Positions 21,967-34,625 of a stretch of 64,000 nucleotides of DNA are shown here, one piece after another. A model generated the notes under the pieces. It saw only the letters and a list, made by a program, of their open reading frames with translations, ran no database searches and was not told the origin of the DNA. How positions within the stretch are numbered: position 1 is the first letter of the stretch; each line of letters opens with the position of its first letter. Location of the stretch: the NCBI GenBank assembly GCA_028752905.1, contig JAQNBH010000012.1, positions 20,239,545 through 20,303,544 on the forward strand, in the 5' to 3' direction. The DNA comes from Cladorhizidae sp. MBARI D1340-BT2. Taxonomy: Eukaryota; Porifera; Demospongiae; Poecilosclerida; Cladorhizidae. Both the position numbers and the translations under genes were made by a program.

Positions 21967-24900
21967 TTAATAGCTATATATCAAGTTTATACAGTGAAGT
22001 GTGCAGAATCTATGAAGCTAACCTGTTTAGCATCAAGATAGAGAACACATAGAGAAACCTATCTTGTGATTCTATGTATGCAGAATATACGGATGTTTGG
22101 TATCAAGAGAGAGAACAGAGAGAGGCCTACCTTTAGAGCTATATATCAAGTCTATTCAGTGAAGTGTGGAGAATCTATGAAGCTAACATGTTTAGCTCAA
22201 GATAGAGAACACTGAGAGATACCTATCTTGCAAGTCCATTACAGTGAAGTGTGCAGAATATATGGATGTTTGGTATCAAGAGAGAGCACTTAGAGAGTCC
22301 TATCTTAATAGCTATACATCAAGTCTATTCAGTGAAGTGTGGATAATCTACGAAGCTAACATGTCATAACTGCCCTAATTAACAAGACCAAAGTCCCAGA
22401 TTTTGTCAACTGATAGAGAAGGCCCTTATCTGCAACATGTCAACAGATTATCAATAAATGTAGTGGTTTTTCACTGGCAGGCCACCGCTTTGGCAACTGG
22501 AAAACGCCAGGAAAGATCGCAAACCTTACCACTTCAAATCACCATAACTTGCTAATACTTAGAGTACTCAAACATTTGGCACGTACAAAAGACAGATAAT
22601 TAGAAGGGCTATACGGTGATATAAAAATTATCTTTTTTGGGTAAAGTGTAGAAAAGTTATGAGCTTTACGGCAAAATAACAAGATTTTTGGGGGGAAAAT
22701 GAGAAACATATAGACCAAATTAGGGCAAATATCAAGATAGAGAACACATAATGAAACCTATCATTCGAATCATATCAAGTCCATTACAGTGAAGTGTGCA
22801 GAATATTATGGATGTTTGATATCAACAGAGAGCACAGGGAGAGACCTATCTTAATAGCTATATATCAAGTTTATACAGTGAAGTGTGCAGAATCTATGAA
22901 GCTAACCTGTTTAGCATCAAGATAGAGAACACATAGAGAAACCTATCTTGTGATTCTATGTATGCAGAATATACGGATGTTTGGTATCAAGAGAGAGAAC
23001 AGAGAGAGGCCTACCTTTAGAGCTATATATCAAGTCTATTCAGTGAAGTGTGGAGAATCTATGAAGCTAACATGTTTAGCTCAAGATAGAGAACACTGAG
23101 AGATACCTATCTTGCAAGTCCATTACAGTGAAGTGTGCAGAATATATGGATGTTTGGTATCAAGAGAGAGCACTTAGAGAGTCCTATCTTAATAGCTATA
23201 CATCAAGTCTATTCAGTGAAGTGTGGATAATCTACGAAGCTAACATGTCATAACTGCCCTAATTAACAAGACCAAAGTCCCAGATTTTGTCAACTGATAG
23301 AGAAGGCCCTTATCTGCAACATGTCAACAGATTATCAATAAATGTAGTGGTTTTTCACTGGCAGGCCACCGCTTTGGCAACTGGAAAACGCCAGGAAAGA
23401 TCGCAAACCTTACCACTTCAAATCGCCATAACTTGCTAATACTTAGAGTACTCAAAATTTTGGCACGTACAAAAGACAGATAATTAGAAGGGCTATCCGG
23501 TGATATAAAGATTATCTTTTTTGGGTAAAGTGTAGAAAAGTTATGAGCTTTACGGCAAAATAACAAGATTTTTGGGGGGGAAATGAGAAACATATAGACC
23601 AAATTAGGGCAAATATCAAGATAGAGAACACATAATGAAACCTATCATTCGAATCATATCAAGTCCATTACAGTGAAGTGTGCAGAATATTATGGATGTT
23701 TGATATCAACAGAGAGCACAGGGAGAGACCTATCTTAATAGCTATATATCAAGTTTATACAGTGAAGTGTGGAGAATCTATGAAGCTAACCTGTTTAGCA
23801 TCAAGATAGAGAACACATAGAGAAACCTATCTTGTGATTCTATGTATGCAGAATATACGGATGTTTGGTATCAAGAGAGAGAACAGAGAGAGGCCTACCT
23901 TTAGAGCTATATATCAAGTCTATTCAGTGAAGTGTGGAGAATCTATGAAGCTAACATGTTTAGCTCAAGATAGAGAACACTGAGAGATACCTATCTTGCA
24001 AGTCCATTACAGTGAAGTGTGCAGAATATATGGATGTTTGGTATCAAGAGAGAGCACTTAGAGAGTCCTATCTTAATAGCTATACATCAAGTCTATTCAG
24101 TGAAGTGTGGATAATCTACGAAGCTAACATGTCATAACTGCCCTAATTAACAAGACCAAAGTCCCAGATTTTGTCAACTGATAGAGAAGGCCCTTATCTG
24201 CAACATGTCAACAGATTATCAATAAATGTAGTGGTTTTTCACTGGCAGGCCACCGCTTTGGCAACTGGAAAACGCCAGGAAAGATCGCAAACCTTACCAC
24301 TTCAAATCACCATAACTTGCTAATACTTAGAGTACTCAAAATTTTGGCACGTACAAAAGACAGATAATTAGAAGGGCTATCCGGTGATATAAAATTTTCT
24401 TTTTTGGGTAAAGTGTAGCAAAGTTATGAGCTTTACGGCAAAATAATTTTGGGGGGGGAAATGAGAAACATATAGACCAAATTAGGGCAAATATCAAGAT
24501 AGAGAACACATAATGAAACCTATCATTCGAATCATATCAAGTCCATTACAGTGAAGTGTGCAGAATATTATGGATGTTTGATATCAACAGAGAGCACAGG
24601 GAGAGACCTATCTTAATAGCTATATATCAAGTTTATACAGTGAAGTGTGGAGAATCTATGAAGCTAACCTGTTTAGCATCAAGATAGAGAACACATAGAG
24701 AAACCTATCTTGTGATTCTATGTATGCAGAATATACGGATGTTTGGTATCAAGAGAGAGAACAGAGAGAGGCCTACCTTTAGAGCTATATATCAAGTCTA
24801 TTCAGTGAAGTGTGGAGAATCTATGAAGCTAACATGTTTAGCTCAAGATAGAGAACACTGAGAGATACCTATCTTGCAAGTCCATTACAGTGAAGTGTGC

Positions 24901-25524
24901 AGAATATATGGATGTTTGGTATCAAGAGAGAGCACTTAGAGAGTCCTATCTTAATAGCTATACATCAAGTCTATTCAGTGAAGTGTGGATAATCTACGAA
25001 GCTAACATGTTTAGCATCAAGTAAGAGTACAATTCATAACTGCCCTAATTAACAAGACCAAAGTCCCAGATTTTGTCAACTGATAGAGAAGGCCCTTATC
25101 TGCAACATGTCAACAGATTATCAATAAATGTAGTGGTTTTTCACTGGCAGGCCACCGCTTTGGCAACTGGAAAACGCCAGGAAAGATCGCAAACCTTACC
25201 ACTTCAAATCACCATAACTTGCTAATACTTAGAGTACTCAAACTTTTGGCACGTACAAAAGACAGATAATTAGAAGGGCTATACGGTAATATAAAAATTA
25301 TCTTTTTTGGGTAAAGTGTAGAAAAGTTATGAGCTTTACGGCAAAATAACAAGATTTTTGGGGGGAAAATGAGAAACATATAGACCAAATTAGGGCAAAT
25401 ATCAAGATAGAGAACACATAATGAAACCTATCATTCGAATCATATCAAGTCCATTACAGTGAAGTGTGCAGAATATTATGGATGTTTGATATCAACAGAG
25501 AGCACAGGGAGAGACCTATCTTAA
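21967..25524 (-). repeat. Right arm satellite, block 2, between transposon copies 1 and 2
   Basis: Registers fall at 22726, 23610, 24488 and 25396. The step across copy 1 (19614 to 22726) is 3112 bp, exactly 884 plus the 2228-bp insertion, so the satellite unit around the transposon is complete. Later steps are 884, 878 and 908. Immediately after the transposon the A3 half-repeat reads GTGTGCAGAATCTATG where most units read GTGTGGAGAATC; the same variant follows copies 2 and 3. Confidence 0.95.
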
Positions 25525-25700
25525 CTCTTTAGGGCCGATAGCGACTTTTCACGCGCAAAATTTAATTGTCCGTAACGACGATAGCGACTTTTGTCGCAGA
25601 GAAACACTAATCACTTTAGCGCGTTATATTTACATGGCCATTGCGTAATCTAATATCTTGCAGCTGTATTTACTTGTAGCTGCTCTGCCCACAACTGATA

Positions 25701-26442
25701 ATGGCAAAAAGATTTTCTCTCGAGTGTGTTGTAGACTTTTTTTGTGGTTATGACAACAGCATCTTTGAATACATAGCAGAAGGAAGTGATGATGACCTTG
25801 AAGTTATGGAAGACAATGGTAATGTTTTTTAAATCTTGTATAACCTCCTCCAGCAATTGATTCAGAACTTCACCCCAACATCAATGGTTTCTTTATGATG
25901 AATTGTTCAATGATTATATTTACAAAAATAAATATTTTCAGAGGAGTGAGCTTCACCTCCACCAGCTATAGGTCAGAATGATACTGGTACACAGCTCAGT
26001 CCAGGATTTACATTTGCTACAGGTGGGTGAAACAACAACAAACATGTAACATATCCATGTCAATACATAACAATGTCAATACACTATAGATGTTCTTCAG
26101 CATGTACTTATAGCACCAACTATACAACCATCTCAGTCGTCAACCAACCCACAACACATATCTCAGCAAACCCTACCCGTGCCACCAAATCCACCACAAC
26201 CACTCTCTCAGTCGACCAACCAGCCACTGCTGAGGCCAAGTAGCTCTGCCACAGAACTATTACCACCAACACTTCCTCGCCTAGACCACTTTCCTGCAAA
26301 AGGCGATATATCTAGGAGGTGCATCTAGTGCCAAAAATAATGTGTGCCCTCCCGACAGAGCATATGGGTATGCAATGCCTGTCCAGGGAAGCCACATCTA
26401 TGCCTAGAAGAGGACTGCTACAAGCTGGCACACTATTTCTCA
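25701..26442 (+). pseudogene. Degenerate piggyBac transposase, copy 2
   Basis: Layout matches copy 1 shifted by 5782 bp: first exon from ATG 25701 to 25818, second 25942-26022, third from 26090 or 26114 to the cysteine-rich domain ending near 26442. Here codon 23 of the first exon is GAA (25767-25769), not the stop of copy 1, so the N-terminal exon is open and this copy is nearer the ancestor. Stops remain at 25947 (TGA), 26326 (TAG) and 26338 (TAA), and the catalytic domain is absent. No functional protein is expected. Confidence 0.84.
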
Positions 26443-26674
26443 CATTCAATAATAATAATAGCTAGCTATATATATGATGATGTTTCATGCTCAACTTACT
26501 TCTACCTAGCAAAACAATATATTATTGACATTCAATATCTCAGCAACTTATCAGTATATCCATGTGTCTTATATCCATGTCTTGTCCTGAAAATATTGGT
26601 AACATCATGTCCTTTCCTTTGAATGTGAACAGAGTACTGACAACAAAAATACTGATCAGAGGTAAGCTTCACGC

Positions 26675-27700
26675 TTACTTTTTTGGAACTATTTGCGTCA
26701 TGAAACTACGTAGCATGGCATCATGGCAGCTCTATAGTAAGAAGATTTCGAAGCCGACAGACGACAGAGATCGCTAAAAGCAAATCAAACATAGTGTGCT
26801 TTCTTTAGAAGTAGCCAGGTAAACTAGCTACACGCTAACCTAGTTGAGCCCAGAAGCGAAGATGCTGTCCCATTACTTCAAGGGCCAGGTAAGCTAGCAA
26901 CACGCTAACCTGGTTGAGTCCTGAAGCGAAGAAGCTGTCCCATGACTTCAAAAGCCCACTGTTTTTCTCTCACGCCACTAAAACTAATTACTACTAATTA
27001 CTCAATCAATTATCTAGATTACTTTTTTGTAGCGTGGATGAAACACTACGTAGAATGGCATCATGGCAGCTCTATAATAACTCTATAATAAGAAGATTTC
27101 GAAGCGGACAGACGACAGAGATCGCTAAAAGCAAAACAAACTTAGTGTGCTTTGTTTAGAAGTAGCCAGGTAAGCTAGCAACACGCTAACCTAGTTGAGC
27201 CCTGAAGCGAAGAAGCTGTCCCATGACTTCAAGGGCCATGTAAGCTATCAACACGCTAACCTGGTTGAGTCCTGAAGCGAAGAAGCTGTCCCATGACTTG
27301 AAGTGCCCACGGTGTTTTTCTCTCACGCGACTAAAACTAATTACTACTAATTATATACTCAATCAATTATCTAGCTTATCTTTTTGAAACTATTTACGTG
27401 AATGAAACTACTACCATGGCATAATGGCAGCTCTAGCTCTATAGTAAAACGATTTCGAAGCCAACAGACCGCAGAGATCGCTAAAAGCAAAACAAACTTA
27501 GTGTGCTTTGTTTAGAAGTAGCCAGGTAAGCTAGCAACACGCTAACCTAGTTGAGCCCTGAAGCGAAGAAGCTGTCCCATGACTTCAAGGGCCATGTAAG
27601 CTATCAACACGCTAACCTGGTTGAGTCCTGAAGCGTCCCATGACTTCAAGAGCCCAAGGTGTTTTTCTCTCAGGCTAATAAAACGAATTACTCAATTAAT
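26675..27700 (+). repeat. 3' tandem repeats of transposon copy 2
   Basis: These are the same three ~340-bp repeats with paired 70-bp subrepeats as in copy 1, at 26675-27018, 27019-27375 and 27376-27700. By eye they do not differ from copy 1. Such repeats normally change length quickly, so keeping the same length in all three transposon copies indicates very recent duplication of the elements. Confidence 0.88.
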
Positions 27701-27748
27701 TCCGGCAGACGCTTGCGCGGCGTTATTTCAATTATCGGCCCTAAAGAG

Positions 27749-30700
27749 TTAATAGCTATATATCAAGTTTATACAGTGAAGTGTGCAGAATCTATGAAGC
27801 TAACCTGTTTAGCATCAAGATAGAGAACACATAGAGAAACCTATCTTGTGATTCTATGTATGCAGAATATACGGATGTTTGGTATCAAGAGAGAGAACAG
27901 AGAGAGGCCTACCTTTAGAGCTATATATCAAGTCTATTCAGTGAAGTGTGGAGAATCTATGAAGCTAACATGTTTAGCTCAAGATAGAGAACACTGAGAG
28001 ATACCTATCTTGCAAGTCCATTACAGTGAAGTGTGCAGAATATATGGATGTTTGGTATCAAGAGAGAGCACTTAGAGAGTCCTATCTTAATAGCTATACA
28101 TCAAGTCTATTCAGTGAAGTGTGGATAATCTACGAAGCTAACATGTCATAACTGCCCTAATTAACAAGACCAAAGTCCCAGATTTTGTCAACTGATAGAG
28201 AAGGCCCTTATCTGCAACATGTCAACAGATTATCAATAAATGTAGTGGTTTTTCACTGGCAGGCCACCGCTTTGGCAACTGGAAAACGCCAGGAAAGATC
28301 GCAAACCTTACCACTTCAAATCACCATAACTTGCTAATACTTAGAGTACTCAAAGTTTTGGCACATACAAAAGACAGATAATTAGAAGGGCTATCCGGTG
28401 ATATAAATATTTCTTTTTTGGGTAAAGTGTAGCAAAGTTATGAGTTTTACGGCAAAATAATTTTGGGGGGGGAAATGAGAAACATATAGACCAAATTAGG
28501 GCAAATATCAAGATAGAGAACACATAATGAAACCTATCATTCGAATCATATCAAGTCCATTACAGTGAAGTGTGCAGAATATTATGGATGTTTGATATCA
28601 ACAGAGAGCACAGGGAGAGACCTATCTTAATAGCTATATATCAAGTTTATACAGTGAAGTGTGGAGAATCTATGAAGCTAACCTGTTTAGCATCAAGATA
28701 GAGAACACATAGAGAAACCTATCTTGTGATTCTATGTATGCAGAATATACGGATGTTTGGTATCAAGAGAGAGAACAGAGAGAGGCCTACCTTTAGAGCT
28801 ATATATCAAGTCTATTCAGTGAAGTGTGGAGAATCTATGAAGCTAACATGTTTAGCTCAAGATAGAGAACACTGAGAGATACCTATCTTGCAAGTCCATT
28901 ACAGTGAAGTGTGCAGAATATATGGATGTTTGGTATCAAGAGAGAGCACTTAGAGAGTCCTATCTTAATAGCTATACATCAAGTCTATTCAGTGAAGTGT
29001 GGATAATCTACGAAGCTAACATGTCATAACTGCCCTAATTAACAAGACCAAAGTCCCAGATTTTGTCAACTGATAGAGAAGGCCCTTATCTGCAACATGT
29101 CAACAGATTATCAATAAATGTAGTGGTTTTTCACTGGCAGGCCACCGCTTTGGCAACTGGAAAACGCCAGGAAAGATCGCAAACCTTACCACATCAAATC
29201 ACCATAACTTGCTAATACTTAGAGTACTCAAAATTTTGGCACGTACAAAAGACAGATAATTAGAAGGGCTATCCGGTGATATAAAAATTATCTTTTTTGG
29301 GTAAAGTGTAGAAAAGTTATGAGCTTTACGGCAAAATAACAAGATTTTTGGGGGGAAAATGAGAAACATATAGACCAAATTAGGGCAAATATCAAGATAG
29401 AGAACACATAATGAAACCTATCATTCGAATCATATCAAGTCCATTACAGTGAAGTGTGCAGAATATTATGGATGTTTGATATCAACAGAGAGCACAGGGA
29501 GAGACCTATCTTAATAGCTATATATCAAGTTTATACAGTGAAGTGTGGAGAATCTATGAAGCTAACCTGTTTAGCATCAAGATAGAGAACACATAGAGAA
29601 ACCTATCTTGTGATTCTATGTATGCAGAATATACGGATGTTTGGTATCAAGAGAGAGAACAGAGAGAGGCCTACCTTTAGAGCTATATATCAAGTCTATT
29701 CAGTGAAGTGTGGAGAATCTATGAAGCTAACATGTTTAGCTCAAGATAGAGAACACTGAGAGATACCTATCTTGCAAGTCCATTACAGTGAAGTGTGCAG
29801 AATATATGGATGTTTGGTATCAAGAGAGAGCACTTAAAGAGTCCTATCTTAATAGCTATACATCAAGTCTATTCAGTGAAGTGTGGATAATCTACGAAGC
29901 TAACATGTTTAGCATCAAGTAAGAGTACAATTCATAACTGCCCTAATTAACAAGACCAAAGTCCCAGATTTTGTCAACTGATAGAGAAGGCCCTTATCTG
30001 CAACATGTCAACAGATTATCAATAAATGTAGTGGTTTTTCACTGGTAGGCCACCGCTTTGGCAACTGGAAAACGCCAGGAAAGATCGCAAACCTTACCAC
30101 TTCAAATCACCATAACTTGCTAATACTTAGAGTACTAAAACATTTGGCACGTACAAAAGACAGATAATTAGAAGGGCTATACGGTGATATAAAAATTATC
30201 TTTTTTGGGTAAAGTGTAGAAAAGTTATGAGCTTTACGGGAAAATAACAAGATTTTTGGGGGGAAAATGAGAAACATATAGACCAAATTAGGGCAAATAT
30301 CAAGATAGAGAACACATAATGAAACCTATCATTCGAATCATATCAAGTCCATTACAGTGAAGTGTGCAGAATATTATGGATGTTTGATATCAACAGAGAG
30401 CACAGGGAGAGACCTATCTTAATAGCTATATATCAAGTTTATACAGTGAAGTGTGGAGAATCTATGAAGCTAACCTGTTTAGCATCAAGATAGAGAACAC
30501 ATAGAGAAACCTATCTTGTGATTCTATGTATGCAGAATATACGGATGTTTGGTATCAAGAGAGAGAACAGAGAGAGGCCTACCTTTAGAGCTATATATCA
30601 AGTCTATTCAGTGAAGTGTGGAGAATCTATGAAGCTAACATGTTTAGCTCAAGATAGAGAACACTGAGAGATACCTATCTTGCAAGTCCATTACAGTGAA

Positions 30701-32184
30701 GTGTGCAGAATATATGGATGTTTGGTATCAAGAGAGAGCACTTAGAGAGTCCTATCTTAATAGCTATACATCAAGTCTATTCAGTGAAGTGTGGATAATC
30801 TACGAAGCTAACATGTCATAACTGCCCTAATTAACAAGACCAAAGTCCCAGATTTTGTCAACTGATAGAGAAGGCCCTTATCTGCAACATGTCAACAGAT
30901 TATCAATAAATGTAGTGGTTTTTCACTGGCAGGCCACCGCTTTGGCAACTGGAAAACGCCAGGAAAGATCGCAAACCTTACCACTTCAAATCACCATAAC
31001 TTGCTAATACTTAGAGTACTCAAAATTTTGGCACATACAAAAGACAGATAATTAGAAGGGCTATCCGGTGATATAAAAATTATCTTTTTTGGGTAAAGTG
31101 TAGAAAAGTTATGAGCTTTACGGCAAAATAACAAGATTTTTGGGGGGAAAATGAGAAACATATAGACCAAATTAGGGCAAATATCAAGATAGAGAACACA
31201 TAATGAAACCTATCATTCGAATCATATCAAGTCCATTACAGTGAAGTGTGCAGAATATTATGGATGTTTGATATCAACAGAGAGCACAGGGAGAGACCTA
31301 TCTTAATAGCTATATATCAAGTTTATACAGTGAAGTGTGGAGAATCTATGAAGCTAACCTGTTTAGCATCAAGATAGAGAACACATAGAGAAACCTATCT
31401 TGTGATTCTATGTATGCAGAATATACGGATGTTTGGTATCAAGAGAGAGAACAGAGAGAGGCCTACCTTTAGAGCTATATATCAAGTCTATTCAGTGAAG
31501 TGTGGAGAATCTATGAAGCTAACATGTTTAGCTCAAGATAGAGAACACTGAGAGATACCTATCTTGCAAGTCCATTACAGTGAAGTGTGCAGAATATATG
31601 GATGTTTGGTATCAAGAGAGAGCACTTAGAGAGTCCTATCTTAATAGCTATACATCAAGTCTATTCAGTGAAGTGTGGATAATCTACGAAGCTAACATGT
31701 CATAACTGCCCTAATTAACAAGACCAAAGTCCCAGATTTTGTCAACTGATAGAGAAGGCCCTTATCTGCAACATGTCAACAGATTATCAATAAATGTAGT
31801 GGTTTTTCACTGGCAGGCCACCGCTTTGGCAACTGGAAAACGCCAGGAAAGATCGCAAACCTTACCACTTCAAATCACCATAACTTGCTAATACTTAGAG
31901 TACTCAAACTTTTGGCACGTACAAAAGACAGATAATTAGAAGGGCTATACGGTAATATAAATTTTTCTTTTTTGGGTAAAGTGTAGCAAAGTTATGAGTT
32001 TTACGGCAAAATAATTTTGGGGGGGAAAATGAGAAACATATAGACCAAATTAGGGCAAATATCAAGATAGAGAACACATAATGAAACCTATCATTCGAAT
32101 CATATCAAGTCCATTACAGTGAAGTGTGCAGAATATTATGGATGTTTGATATCAACAGAGAGCACAGGGAGAGACCTATCTTAA
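27749..32184 (-). repeat. Right arm satellite, block 3, between transposon copies 2 and 3
   Basis: Registers fall at 28502, 29386, 30294, 31178 and 32056. The step across copy 2 is 3106 bp (878 + 2228), and later steps are 884, 908, 884 and 878. The units ending at 28502 and 32056 share TATGAGTTTTACGG and GTAGCAAAG. The unit ending at 32056 combines this core end with the CTATACGGTAAT variant that precedes every transposon copy, so it is a mosaic of two unit types. Confidence 0.95.
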
Positions 32185-32360
32185 CTCTTTAGGGCCGATA
32201 GCGACTTTTCACGCGCAAAATTTAATTGTCCGTAACGACGATAGCGACTTTTGTCGCAGAGAAACACTAATCACTTTAGCGCGTTATATTTACATGGCCA
32301 TTGCGTAATCTAATATCTTGCAGCTGTATTTACTTGTAGCTGCTCTGCCCACAACTGATA

Positions 32361-33102
32361 ATGGCAAAAAGATTTTCTCTCGAGTGTGTTGTAGACTTTT
32401 TTTGTGGTTATGACAACAGCATCTTTGAATACATAGCAGAAGGAAGTGATGATGACCTTGAAGTTATGGAAGACAATGGTAATGTTTTTTAAATCTTGTA
32501 TAACCTCCTCCAGCAATTGATTCAGAACTTCACCCCAACATCAATGGTTTCTTTATGATGAATTGTTCAATGATTATATTTACAAAAATAAATATTTTCA
32601 GAGGAGTGAGCTTCACCTCCACCAGCTATAGGTCAGAATGATACTGGTACACAGCTCAGTCCAGGATTTACATTTGCTACAGGTGGGTGAAACAACAACA
32701 AACATGTAACATATCCATGTCAATACATAACAATGTCAATACACTATAGATGTTCTTCAGCATGTACTTATAGCACCAACTATACAACCATCTCAGTCGT
32801 CAACCAACCCACAACACATATCTCAGCAAACCCTACCCGTGCCACCAAATCCACCACAACCACTCTCTCAGTCGACCAACCAGCCACTGCTGAGGCCAAG
32901 TAGCTCTGCCACAGAACTATTACCACCAACACTTCCTCGCCTAGACCACTTTCCTGCAAAAGGCGATATATCTAGGAGGTGCATCTAGTGCCAAAAATAA
33001 TGTGTGCCCTCCCGACAGAGCATATGGGTATGCAATGCCTGTCCAGGGAAGCCACATCTATGCCTAGAAGAGGACTGCTACAAGCTGGCACACTATTTCT
33101 CA
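32361..33102 (+). pseudogene. Degenerate piggyBac transposase, copy 3
   Basis: Layout equals copy 1 shifted by 12442 bp: first exon from ATG 32361 to 32478, second 32602-32682, third from 32750 or 32774 through the P/S/Q-rich linker to the cysteine-rich domain near 33102. The first exon is open (GAA at 32427-32429) as in copy 2. Stops are at 32607, 32986 and 32998. The C-terminal zinc-binding cysteines and histidine are present, but no catalytic domain lies between linker and zinc finger. Confidence 0.84.
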
Positions 33103-33334
33103 CATTCAATAATAATAATAGCTAGCTATATATATGATGATGTTTCATGCTCAACTTACTTCTACCTAGCAAAACAATATATTATTGACATTCAATATCT
33201 CAGCAACTTATCAGTATATCCATGTGTCTTATATCCATGTCTTGTCCTGAAAATATTGGTAACATCATGTCCTTTCCTTTGAATGTGAACAGAGTACTGA
33301 CAACAAAAATACTGATCAGAGGTAAGCTTCACGC

Positions 33335-34360
33335 TTACTTTTTTGGAACTATTTGCGTCATGAAACTACGTAGCATGGCATCATGGCAGCTCTATAGTAA
33401 GAAGATTTCGAAGCCGACAGACGACAGAGATCGCTAAAAGCAAATCAAACATAGTGTGCTTTCTTTAGAAGTAGCCAGGTAAACTAGCTACACGCTAACC
33501 TAGTTGAGCCCAGAAGCGAAGATGCTGTCCCATTACTTCAAGGGCCAGGTAAGCTAGCAACACGCTAACCTGGTTGAGTCCTGAAGCGAAGAAGCTGTCC
33601 CATGACTTCAAAAGCCCACTGTTTTTCTCTCACGCCACTAAAACTAATTACTACTAATTACTCAATCAATTATCTAGATTACTTTTTTGTAGCGTGGATG
33701 AAACACTACGTAGAATGGCATCATGGCAGCTCTATAATAACTCTATAATAAGAAGATTTCGAAGCGGACAGACGACAGAGATCGCTAAAAGCAAAACAAA
33801 CTTAGTGTGCTTTGTTTAGAAGTAGCCAGGTAAGCTAGCAACACGCTAACCTAGTTGAGCCCTGAAGCGAAGAAGCTGTCCCATGACTTCAAGGGCCATG
33901 TAAGCTATCAACACGCTAACCTGGTTGAGTCCTGAAGCGAAGAAGCTGTCCCATGACTTGAAGTGCCCACGGTGTTTTTCTCTCACGCGACTAAAACTAA
34001 TTACTACTAATTATATACTCAATCAATTATCTAGCTTATCTTTTTGAAACTATTTACGTGAATGAAACTACTACCATGGCATAATGGCAGCTCTAGCTCT
34101 ATAGTAAAACGATTTCGAAGCCAACAGACCGCAGAGATCGCTAAAAGCAAAACAAACTTAGTGTGCTTTGTTTAGAAGTAGCCAGGTAAGCTAGCAACAC
34201 GCTAACCTAGTTGAGCCCTGAAGCGAAGAAGCTGTCCCATGACTTCAAGGGCCATGTAAGCTATCAACACGCTAACCTGGTTGAGTCCTGAAGCGTCCCA
34301 TGACTTCAAGAGCCCAAGGTGTTTTTCTCTCAGGCTAATAAAACGAATTACTCAATTAAT
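33335..34360 (+). repeat. 3' tandem repeats of transposon copy 3
   Basis: Three ~340-bp repeats lie at 33335-33678, 33679-34035 and 34036-34360, each with two 70-bp subrepeats, as in copies 1 and 2. The subrepeat contains CCAGGTAAGCTAGC, CGCTAACCT and GAAGCTGTCCCATGACTTC. AGGTAAGC and GCTAACCT could form a weak imperfect stem, but no RNA gene is recognised. Confidence 0.88.
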
Positions 34361-34611
34361 TCCGGCAGACGCTTGCGCGGCGTTATTTCAATTATCGGCC
34401 CTAAAGAGTTAATAGCTATATATCAAGTTTATACAGTGAAGTGTGCAGAATCTATGAAGCTAACCTGTTTAGCATCAAGATAGAGAACACATAGAGAAAC
34501 CTATCTTGTGATTCTATGTATGCAGAATATACGGATGTTTGGTATCAAGAGAGAGAACAGAGAGAGGCCTACCTTAAGAGCTATATATCAAGTCTATTAA
34601 GTGAAGTGTGG

Positions 34612-34625
34612 AGAATCTAGAATCT
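34612..34625. repeat. 7-bp tandem duplication in a satellite unit
   Basis: AGAATCT is repeated directly (34612-34618 and 34619-34625), giving the only 891-bp unit in the window. Nearby bases also differ from consensus (ACCTTAAGAG near 34571, CTATTAAGTG near 34595). The cluster lies just downstream of transposon copy 3. Confidence 0.85.

Larger units (their letters stand above)
25525..27748 (+). mobile_element. piggyBac-type non-autonomous transposon, copy 2
   Basis: It is 2224 bp, the same length as copy 1, with terminal repeats at 25525-25540 and 27733-27748 and TTAA at 25521-25524 and 27749-27752. It sits at the same base of the satellite unit as copy 1, and the unit before it carries the same rare variants (CAAACTTTTGGC, CTATACGGTAAT, and the 24-bp insert at 25010). 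It therefore arose by duplication of a block containing satellite and transposon. The only interior difference from copy 1 that I found by eye is G at 25767. Confidence 0.93.
32185..34408 (+). mobile_element. piggyBac-type non-autonomous transposon, copy 3
   Basis: It is 2224 bp, with terminal repeats at 32185-32200 and 34393-34408 and TTAA at 32181-32184 and 34409-34412. It matches copy 2 by eye, including G at 32427, and sits at the same satellite position. The distance from copy 2 is 6660 bp against 5782 bp between copies 1 and 2, a difference of 878 bp, which is one satellite unit. The duplicated blocks therefore differ by one repeat unit. Confidence 0.93.

Noticed and set aside
19739..34412. 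Three independent piggyBac insertions
   Set aside because: Same length, same TTAA, shared flanking satellite variants and near-complete identity fit block duplication of one insertion far better.
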